This document shows, one piece after another, positions 1 to 4,997 of a stretch of DNA of 5,621 nt. The notes under the pieces are model-generated. The model searched no databases. It was not told where the DNA came from and saw only the letters and a program-made list of their open reading frames with translations. Position 1 is the first letter of the stretch. Each line of letters opens with the position of its first letter. The stretch comes from Lachnospiraceae bacterium. Lineage in GTDB: Bacteria; Bacillota_A; Clostridia; Lachnospirales; Lachnospiraceae. Position numbers and translations under genes: made by a program. Where the stretch lies: the NCBI GenBank assembly GCA_017464045.1, contig JAFUEG010000335.1, forward strand, positions 1 to 5,621. The letters run 5' to 3'.

Positions 1-646
1 TAGTCTTTCTATCACAGTATCTGAAAAAAAAGTCTGTATACTTTTTTCTTCGAATGTAAAAAACTTTATAAAACCAATTTCTAATACCCTTACGGCTGTA
101 ATCTGAATATCTTATTTTATTTAATAAGTCTAATCTCATTCCTCTATATTCGATATTATTTTCCTCACAAGACGTATTAAGATAATGAAGAGTAATTGTG
201 GCAAGTGAATCATTTTTTTCTCTATTATCATTTCCTCCTACAAATACCTTTATTGACTTATTCGTTGGATTACTTAAACCTATTAATAATGCACCATTCC
301 AATTTGGATCAATACTTGTACTTACATGTCGAAAGCCTTCAGAAACTTTTGAAACTCTTGAAACAACATAACCTGCCATATAAGACGGTAAAACAATATA
401 TTCTTTGCTTATAGCTAAAACTGTGTCTTTAGCCTTAACATAGATATAATATTTATCAGGATCACTCTTATCACAGTAGACAGTTTCTAACATACCTACC
501 TTAGTTGACATTGCAATTATTGTAGGTGAAATATCATACGACGCCCCTTTTAAGCAATTATCAGAAAATGGAACTATCTTTAATCCCGTTTGAACCGCTT
601 TTTCTTTCTCTATATCTTTAGAACTTAATTGTCCATATTTTTTCAT
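1..646 (-). CDS. dCTP deaminase/dUTPase-fold protein, catalytically degenerate, 3' end outside window
   Basis: The frame is open from ATG at 646 to the window edge, giving 215 residues with no stop, so the C-terminus is missing. The start has a good ribosome binding site, AGAGAGGG at 652-659, five bases upstream. The protein follows the dCTP deaminase/trimeric dUTPase pattern: LSSKDI near residues 7-12, KGASYDISP at 33-41, AKDTVLAISKEYIVLP at 72-87, SRVSKVSEGF at 96-105, IDPNWNGALLIGLSNPTN at 112-129. Aligned by eye to E. coli Dcd, catalytic Ser111 falls on V98, Arg115 on S102 and Glu138 on G123, so deaminase activity is doubtful. The fold may instead bind nucleotide or serve as a sensor or structural domain. 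Beyond residue 170 the sequence turns basic and aromatic and no longer resembles Dcd, so it may be an extra domain. The gene is divergent from the RES gene. The fold call is fairly sure; the function is unknown. Confidence 0.75.
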   Translation of the reverse strand, partial: MKKYGQLSSKDIEKEKAVQTGLKIVPFSDNCLKGASYDISPTIIAMSTKVGMLETVYCDKSDPDKYYIYVKAKDTVLAISKEYIVLPSYMAGYVVSRVSKVSEGFRHVSTSIDPNWNGALLIGLSNPTNKSIKVFVGGNDNREKNDSLATITLHYLNTSCEENNIEYRGMRLDLLNKIRYSDYSRKGIRNWFYKVFYIRRKKYTDFFFRYCDRKT

Positions 647-687
647 CTTTTCCCTCTCTATTCTTTTACATTTGCATTCATTTAGTA

Positions 688-713
688 GTGATATTCTATT
701 TATATAGTATCAC
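688..713. repeat. 26-bp imperfect palindrome, candidate operator
   Basis: The left arm reads GTGATATTCTAT and the right arm ATAGTATCAC. GTGATA and TATCAC are exact reverse complements at the outer ends, and CTAT/ATAG are complementary inside, with two extra T in the left arm. The site lies between the divergent genes and covers the candidate -10 of the leftward gene, where a dimeric repressor would act. It could also fold as a hairpin in the leftward leader. The regulatory role is inferred from symmetry and position only. Confidence 0.4.
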
Positions 714-731
714 ATTTTATAAAATAATCAA
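704..731 (-). promoter_or_regulatory. Candidate sigma-A promoter of the dCTP deaminase-like gene
   Basis: On the minus strand, TTGATT (726-731) and TACTAT (704-709) are 16 bases apart, a plausible -35/-10 pair about 58 bases upstream of the ATG at 646. The region is very AT-rich, so chance matches are likely. The palindrome at 688-713 overlaps the -10 element. Confidence 0.4.
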
Positions 732-828
732 ATAATTTTATATTTATAGATATTTTTAATAATGCCAATAAAACCACGTCTATTATTTACTTTTATAGAA
801 TTTTATGCTATTATTTCAGAAAAACCAC

Positions 829-833
829 AGAGG
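829..833 (+). promoter_or_regulatory. Ribosome binding site deciding the RES gene start
   Basis: AGAGG lies ten bases before ATG 844. The alternative in-frame ATG at 805 has only T/A-rich sequence upstream and no Shine-Dalgarno match, so 844 is preferred. I see no convincing -35/-10 pair for this gene in the AT-rich stretch 714-828. Confidence 0.55.
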
Positions 834-843
834 TATATACATT

Positions 844-1938
844 ATGATTATAAATTTATCCAATAAAACTTTTCGTGAAATATTTAATGATGAGCAATTT
901 TTCTTACCTATAAGGTGGAATGGTGTTAACTATGTTGAAACTATTGAAGATTTATATGAAAAGTATTTAACAAAACTCAATAAATATGCAACAACCGGAA
1001 AACCTAATGAACATATTGTAGATATAAAAACAATTAAATCAAGTTGCGGATTAATAACAAATGCGATCAAAGAATACTTGAACGGTTTTCCATCAAAAGC
1101 ATATAACCAATTCGAAAAATTAATGAAAGTATTAACAAGATATCCATTAAAAACTAACTATAATCAACAATACAATCAAGCAGACATTCCGAAAAATCTT
1201 TTTCGTGTTGTTTGCGTTGATGATTTGGCACCATACAACAGAGCCAGACTTTTCCATACACCATACAATCTAAGATCGAAAGTTGCAACCTGCCGATATA
1301 GTATAGCCGGCTATCCCAGTCTTTATTTAGGCACTTCAATTGAGCTTTGTTGTGAAGAAATACATCACAATCCATTTAGTAAATATGCACTCGCTTCTCG
1401 TTTTGAAGTTGAAGAAAACCAAAATTACAGCAATACTGAAATAGATATAATTGATTTATCTGTTAAGCCACAATTCTTTTTTGAAGAATTAGATGATTAC
1501 ATAAACTATAATAATCATTATTACAAGTATTTAGATTCATCTACTACTATGATTGCATATTTACTTTGGTATCCGCTTATATCTGTCTGTTCATACATAC
1601 GGACAAGCAAATTGAACCCTTTTGCTGCCGAATATATTATTCCACAGCTTTTAATGCAATGGATACGTATTGAAATGAGCAAAGCAAAGAACGACGAAAA
1701 TGACAAGTTAATAGGAATAAAATATTTTTCATGTTCATCCATTAAGGCATCAAATATGGGATTTAACTATGTTTTTCCAACAAGCGGAGTTCAATATTCC
1801 AGTGAATATCCATATTGTCCGATTTTAATGCAAACCTTTAGGCTAACCCGCCCTCAATTTATACATGAATATAAAGATTTAAATGATTGTGAAATGAGGC
1901 TTATAAATGATAAAGAATTAAAATTTATAAACAAATAA
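844..1938 (+). CDS. RES-domain protein with helical N-terminal extension
   Basis: This is a 364-residue protein from the ATG at 844; starting at 805 would add 13 residues. Residues 115-335 carry RES family marks: LFRVV at 119-123 with the conserved Arg (R121), RLFHTPYNLRSKVATCRYS around 135-153, YPSLYLGTSIELCCEEI at 157-173 with the conserved Glu (E171/E172), EYIIPQLLMQW at 263-273, and GIKYFSCSS at 291-299 with the conserved Ser. RES toxins of Xre-RES toxin-antitoxin pairs (MbcT and relatives) degrade or phosphorolyse NAD+. About 110 residues precede the domain, including a helical piece, CGLITNAIKEYLNGFPSKAY (68-87), of the kind seen before RES domains in longer RES proteins. No Xre antitoxin gene is adjacent; the nearest gene is the divergent deaminase-fold gene. 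No signal peptide or membrane segment is seen, so it should be cytoplasmic. The domain call is firm; toxicity and substrate are inferred from the family. Confidence 0.82.
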   Translation: MIINLSNKTFREIFNDEQFFLPIRWNGVNYVETIEDLYEKYLTKLNKYATTGKPNEHIVDIKTIKSSCGLITNAIKEYLNGFPSKAYNQFEKLMKVLTRYPLKTNYNQQYNQADIPKNLFRVVCVDDLAPYNRARLFHTPYNLRSKVATCRYSIAGYPSLYLGTSIELCCEEIHHNPFSKYALASRFEVEENQNYSNTEIDIIDLSVKPQFFFEELDDYINYNNHYYKYLDSSTTMIAYLLWYPLISVCSYIRTSKLNPFAAEYIIPQLLMQWIRIEMSKAKNDENDKLIGIKYFSCSSIKASNMGFNYVFPTSGVQYSSEYPYCPILMQTFRLTRPQFIHEYKDLNDCEMRLINDKELKFINK

Positions 1939-2015
1939 ATAAAAAACGAAATACTACATATGTTATTCAAACATTAAAGAAGTATAGATATCACCCGGAT
2001 TCTCAAACTGTAAAT

Positions 2016-2105
2016 AAAGTCAGGAAAATCTCCTTGACTATGCCATAGGCAAAGCTTCGAGCTGCCCAAATCACCATAGAAGGTTGAATTTACTGACTTT
2101 TTTTT
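2016..2105 (+). terminator. Long imperfect hairpin ending in T8: terminator or small structured RNA
   Basis: A nested, near-continuous helix can be drawn by eye. AAAGTCAG (2016-2023) pairs with CTGACTTT (2093-2100), and CCTT (2032-2035) with AAGG (2080-2083). CTATG (2038-2042) pairs with CATAG (2075-2079). An apical hairpin pairs GGC (2048-2050) with GCC (2064-2066) and AGCT (2053-2056) with AGCT (2060-2063). Eight T follow at 2098-2105, so it reads as an intrinsic terminator on the plus strand, 77 bases after the RES stop. It is much longer than a normal terminator, which raises the chance of a separate small RNA. TGCC (2041-2044) could instead pair with GGCA (2048-2051), which excludes the apical stem. 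I do not recognise a named RNA family. Nothing else is seen in 1939-2131. Confidence 0.5.
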
Positions 2106-2131
2106 ATAGTCTTGAAAAGTATATTTCCAAG

Positions 2132-2139
2132 TAATAAAG
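2132..2139. repeat. Left target site duplication of the IS66 element
   Basis: TAATAAAG lies directly outside the left inverted repeat and is repeated exactly at 4959-4966. Eight bases is the usual IS66 duplication length. Confidence 0.95.
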
Positions 2140-2165
2140 GTAAATGGTAAATAACATGTACCCTG
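2140..2165 (+). repeat. Left terminal inverted repeat of IS66
   Basis: It begins GTAAATGGTAAATA and continues to GTACCCTG. Compared with the other end, 21 of 26 positions match: the first 14 are identical, then four mismatches, then GTACC. The first 14 bases are themselves a near-tandem of the heptamers GTAAATG and GTAAATA. Confidence 0.92.
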
Positions 2166-2194
2166 CTAAAACAAGAGCCGCCTCTCGGCGACTC
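2166..2194 (-). terminator. Intrinsic terminator after tnpC
   Basis: On the minus strand, just after the tnpC stop, GAG (2192-2194) pairs with CTC (2175-2177) and CGCC (2187-2190) with GGCG (2179-2182) around a four-base loop. One mismatch separates the two stem parts. TTGTTTT follows. It lies inside the element next to the left inverted repeat and should stop transposase transcripts at the IS edge. Confidence 0.6.
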
Positions 2195-2199
2195 ACTGA

Positions 2200-3840
2200 T
2201 TACTTTTTGATTTCGTCTTTTGATTTCCTGCATTTCATCGGAAGGTTCGGAGACCATGGAAGGAGGTCATCTAAAAACGATAGATCAGTATCTTCCTGAT
2301 GCTGTGGTATAACTTCAAATAGGTGTTCAAAGTATTCATACGGTCTGAGATTATTTTCCTTGGCTGTTTCGGCTATGCTGTAAGCTATTGCACTTGCCTC
2401 TGCTCCATGGATGGTATCAATAACATACCAGTTTTTCTTTCCCAAACAGAAGCTTCTTATAGATCTTTCGGCAGCATTATTATCTATAGGGATATTTCCA
2501 TCATTTAGGAATTCCCTTAGGTAAGTTTCCTGATTCAGACAGTATGTGATTGCCTTTCCGGTCTTTGATTGTGCAGGCACAGAACCACGGACGCTATCCA
2601 GCCACACAAAGAAGGCATCAACTATAGGTTTTATTCCCAGTTGACGTTTGCTTTGTCGTTCTTCTACAGATAACCCAGCATAAGAGTTCTCCAGTTTGTA
2701 CATGGCACCTATCTGTGTTATCGCCTTGGATGCTACTGTTATTGCAGGAGATTTATTACCGTTTGCTTTTATTACATCGTCAAACTTTCTCCTTGCATGT
2801 GCCCAGCATCCTGCAAATCGTATATCCGGTCGTTCCTTATCGAGTGTATGATAAACCTGATATCCATCAGTTATACATGCACCCTTATAATCACTAAGGA
2901 ATTCCCGTGGATGCTCCGTATTACGAGTCCTTTCATAATCATAAAGGACTACCGGAGGAGACCCCTCAAGACTGCCGGAACGATATACCCACATATAACT
3001 CTTGGAACCGGCAGGCCTGCCGTCTCGATTCACGAGACATGGCGTTTCGTCCGCTTGTATGACCTTGCATTCCTTTATGGTTGCTTTAAGCCTGTCATAA
3101 AGAAGTGATAACCAGTTTTCACTGAGCTTTATCACCCAGTTGCACATGACCTGTCTGGAAAGATTGACATCCTGGCGTTTGAATTCCGACTCAAGACGTG
3201 CAATAGGCTGACTGTTAACAAACTTATAATTAAATATACCTGCAGCAAGAGAAGGAGTTACAAGACTCTTATCCAAGAGATTCTTGGGATGCGGCGCCCT
3301 GATGATAGTATCATCTTTACCGGCATATACTCCTACATGATGTTCTTCCACCTCAAATGATGCAGGGTGGAATGTAAGCTTTTGGTAAACCTGCTCGGGA
3401 AGTTCTTTCCATCCCTTACCAAGCTTATCATCAAGTTCTTCCGGGGTAAGCTTATGATTTATTACTCTCACAGGAAGATCCTTAAGATCAGCTTCGCGTT
3501 TTCCTTTGGATTTATTTCTCTTATAGGAAGATGGGTGTACTTCTTCAAGTTCGGGTTCAGCTATCGGCTCTGCCAGGCCTACAGTGACTTCGGCTTCATT
3601 AAAAACGAGTATCATTTGCTGATAATCAGAGTTTACCTCATCGGTTCTCTTTTCTGATGATCTGCCAAACTTACTCTGGCGAAGATAGGATATCTCTTCG
3701 CGCATAACAGCCATATCCTGAGTCATTATCGCAAGATTCTTGTTAAGCTGTTCAAATGAATCCTGGAGTTGCAGAAAGAGTGTAATCAGTGTTTTATTGT
3801 CAAGGTTCGTCAGATCTTCTTCCGTAAATTTGACTGCCAT
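2200..3840 (-). CDS. tnpC: IS66 family transposase TnpC (DDE enzyme)
   Basis: This 546-residue protein is of normal length for the catalytic transposase that cuts and joins the element ends. Residues 18-55 form a leucine-rich, probably coiled-coil segment followed by SKFGRSSEK (56-64), the usual N-terminal layout. The DDE catalytic residues can be placed as D264 in QADETP, D325 in ITDGYQVY and E458 in NNAAERSIR. CWAHARRKF at 345-353 and DDLLPWS at 524-530, the C-terminal IS66 mark, are also present. No cysteine occurs before residue 233, so the CxxC zinc finger found in many IS66 transposases is absent; the corresponding region is around residues 128-186. The ATG at 3840 has a strong site, AAGGAG at 3849-3854, eight bases upstream. 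It is the last gene of the element, 293 bases after tnpB, and may have its own promoter. Confidence 0.96.
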   Translation of the reverse strand: MAVKFTEEDLTNLDNKTLITLFLQLQDSFEQLNKNLAIMTQDMAVMREEISYLRQSKFGRSSEKRTDEVNSDYQQMILVFNEAEVTVGLAEPIAEPELEEVHPSSYKRNKSKGKREADLKDLPVRVINHKLTPEELDDKLGKGWKELPEQVYQKLTFHPASFEVEEHHVGVYAGKDDTIIRAPHPKNLLDKSLVTPSLAAGIFNYKFVNSQPIARLESEFKRQDVNLSRQVMCNWVIKLSENWLSLLYDRLKATIKECKVIQADETPCLVNRDGRPAGSKSYMWVYRSGSLEGSPPVVLYDYERTRNTEHPREFLSDYKGACITDGYQVYHTLDKERPDIRFAGCWAHARRKFDDVIKANGNKSPAITVASKAITQIGAMYKLENSYAGLSVEERQSKRQLGIKPIVDAFFVWLDSVRGSVPAQSKTGKAITYCLNQETYLREFLNDGNIPIDNNAAERSIRSFCLGKKNWYVIDTIHGAEASAIAYSIAETAKENNLRPYEYFEHLFEVIPQHQEDTDLSFLDDLLPWSPNLPMKCRKSKDEIKK

Positions 3841-4133
3841 TAAACTTGCTCCTTAAAGTGATTTTTACTATGATAAGTATACCATAAAGTCAGTATTTAT
3901 GCCACTTTCAAAGGATTTAGACTTAGTCATTTTGACGAAAGGAAATCTGTATTAATTAGATTGCTATCGGCAATCGTTTAAGCATATATAGTATTACATC
4001 TTGCCTGTAAAGGCATATGCGGGCATTAGCACATAGAGTAGTACGAAGAAGCCGCTTATCTTCTTATAGTGGAAATAAATGATTTTACATTGTTTAATAG
4101 GCTAAAAATTTCTCTGTTTTTACCAAAAGAATT
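3841..4133 (-). other. Structured tnpB-tnpC gap with three hairpins
   Basis: The gap of 293 bases is long for an IS66 operon. On the minus strand it holds three small stem-loops in order. AAGAAG/CTTCTT spans 4046-4065 with an 8-base loop, TGCCT/AGGCA spans 4002-4015, and GATTGC/GCAATC spans 3959-3975. None is followed by a clear T-run. The only short frames are trivial, such as a ten-codon one starting MPAYAF. I see no gene here; it may be a leader for tnpC or remains of sequence lost from the element. Confidence 0.4.
3876..3904 (-). promoter_or_regulatory. Candidate extended -10 promoter for tnpC
   Basis: TATACT at 3876-3881 on the minus strand is preceded by TG one base upstream, making an extended -10. 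It lies 35 bases before the tnpC ATG and upstream of the AAGGAG site. The matching -35 position (3899-3904, TGGCAT) is poor. If real, it would let tnpC be expressed separately from tnpA-tnpB. Confidence 0.4.
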
Positions 4134-4493
4134 TTATGCCGGTTCAGAGTAATGTACAGGTTTTATCCTGCTTTCAATGGAAAACCCTTGCATTAACATA
4201 TGAAACTCTGATGATGTAAGCCTTCTTAATTCATCACTACTCCGGGGCCATTGGAAACCACCTGCTTCAACACGTTTGTACAAAAGCAGAAAGCCATCGC
4301 CTTCCCAAACTAATGCTTTGATACGATTACTTCGTTTACCACAAAACAGAAAGATCGTATCTTTATCAAACGGATCAAGATTGTACTGGGACTTGATAAG
4401 TGTAGCCAGACCATCTATACCTTTGCGAAGATCCGTATAGCCAAGAGCTATATATATACGGTTAAACCTCTTAGCATCATAATTATTGAGCAT
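4134..4493 (-). CDS. tnpB: IS66 accessory protein TnpB
   Basis: This 119-residue protein has the full pattern of the IS66 TnpB family (IS66 Orf2-like). It shows GYTDLRKGIDGLA near residues 18-30, then FLFCGKRSNRIKALVWEGDGF around 48-68, LLYKRVEAGGFQWP at about 70-83, and the C-terminal SSEFHMLMQGF. TnpB is needed for transposition of IS66 elements, but its biochemical role is not settled. It is unrelated to the RNA-guided nuclease TnpB of IS200/IS605. Its ATG lies inside the end of tnpA, with an 11-base overlap (4483-4493), so translation is probably coupled. Length and ends are normal and no damage is seen. Confidence 0.96.
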   Translation of the reverse strand: MLNNYDAKRFNRIYIALGYTDLRKGIDGLATLIKSQYNLDPFDKDTIFLFCGKRSNRIKALVWEGDGFLLLYKRVEAGGFQWPRSSDELRRLTSSEFHMLMQGFSIESRIKPVHYSEPA

Positions 4494-4839
4494 CCTTTAT
4501 CACCTCTCTAATAAGAGTAATGATATCGGGATTTAAAGAGCAATCAGCTATTTCAACTGTTACTTTGCCTTTTCTCAATGTAACAGAAGATGAATTTTTA
4601 TGTTCTGATACAGCTGTTTGTTCTAATAAAACTTCATTAGGTACAGGAGCAAAGATAGACTCTTGAGGTTTTATAGTTTCATAAATCTCTTTACGTAGTT
4701 TTTGCTGCCAGTAATAGTAAGAATCTTTGGTTATGCCATTCTGGCTGCACCAGTCTTTAACAGTAAGACCGCTTTGCTTTTGTTCCTTAATGATACCTGC
4801 CCATTGAGCTAAACGTAATTCCATGGTTTCCTTATTCAT
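4483..4839 (-). CDS. tnpA: IS66 accessory protein TnpA
   Basis: This 118-residue protein is the first gene of the element. Residues 8-50 form a helix-turn-helix typical of IS66 TnpA, with QKQSGLTVKDWCSQNGI (20-36) followed by the YYYWQQKLRKE helix. The rest is a linker and a C-terminal segment, VTLRKGKVTVEIADCS around 86-101, usual for clostridial versions. It probably binds DNA at the element ends or regulates transposition; the exact role in the family is not established. The start has an excellent ribosome binding site, GGAGG at 4846-4850, six bases upstream. The stop codon lies within the start of tnpB. Confidence 0.94.
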   Translation of the reverse strand: MNKETMELRLAQWAGIIKEQKQSGLTVKDWCSQNGITKDSYYYWQQKLRKEIYETIKPQESIFAPVPNEVLLEQTAVSEHKNSSSVTLRKGKVTVEIADCSLNPDIITLIREVIKDAQ

Positions 4840-4906
4840 AGATAACCTCCAGTCGTATGATTAGTGTAAAATTGTACAACTTTGCACGAGTTTCGAGTTA
4901 TCTTAG

Positions 4907-4935
4907 ATTATCTCATATCCATGGGATCGAACCAA
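4907..4935 (-). promoter_or_regulatory. Candidate promoter of the IS66 operon
   Basis: On the minus strand, TTGGTT (4930-4935) and GATAAT (4907-4912) are exactly 17 bases apart, with TG one base before the -10. The -35 overlaps the inner edge of the right inverted repeat, so transposase protein bound to the end could repress its own transcription. It would give a leader of about 60 bases before tnpA. Confidence 0.55.
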
Positions 4936-4958
4936 GGTACTGACTATTTACCATTTAC
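4933..4958 (-). repeat. Right terminal inverted repeat of IS66
   Basis: Read on the minus strand it begins GTAAATGGTAAATA, then after four bases GTACC, matching the left end at 21 of 26 positions. Confidence 0.92.
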
Positions 4959-4966
4959 TAATAAAG
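4959..4966. repeat. Right target site duplication of the IS66 element
   Basis: TAATAAAG is an exact copy of 2132-2139, immediately outside the right inverted repeat. Confidence 0.95.
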
Positions 4967-4997
4967 CATTCTAATAATTATGTTATTCTACGTCTTT

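Larger units (their letters stand above)
2140..4958 (-). mobile_element. Complete IS66-family insertion sequence, 2819 bp
   Basis: The element is bounded by inverted repeats starting with GTAA and by a perfect 8-bp direct repeat, TAATAAAG. It carries the full IS66 set in the usual order, tnpA, tnpB and tnpC, all on the minus strand and all intact, so it may still be active. The perfect duplication suggests a recent insertion or at least little decay since. The transposase genes look clearly richer in G+C than the flanking genes, consistent with arrival from elsewhere. The insertion site lies between the convergent RES and SGNH genes and interrupts no coding sequence. Confidence 0.95.

Noticed and set aside
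196..414. Plus-strand open frame of 72 codons opposite the dCTP deaminase-like gene
   Set aside because: It lies wholly antisense to a frame with strong family motifs, has no ribosome binding site and is low in complexity.
805..843. Upstream ATG as the start of the RES protein
   Set aside because: No Shine-Dalgarno sequence precedes it, the 13 added residues carry no family signal, and ATG 844 has AGAGG at a workable distance.
1154..1742. Two minus-strand open frames of 73 codons inside the RES gene
   Set aside because: They are shadows of a well supported coding frame, with no ribosome binding sites or recognisable domains.
2016..2105. Retron or group II intron fragment as an explanation for the long hairpin
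   Set aside because: There is no reverse transcriptase gene in the window and no intron domain V motif, so nothing supports either.
2323..3657. Several plus-strand open frames of 60-103 codons inside tnpC
   Set aside because: All are antisense to an intact transposase with a complete DDE triad and show no motif of their own.
3883..3900. TAAAGTCAG shared between the IS66 gap and the hairpin at 2015-2023
   Set aside because: Nine bases of AT-rich sequence can match by chance, and no extended similarity or pairing logic links the two places.
4918..4938. GGTTCGATCCC on the minus strand resembling a tRNA T-arm
   Set aside because: Only the T-loop-like stretch is present; the rest of a cloverleaf is missing, and the site is part of the IS66 end overlapping its promoter.
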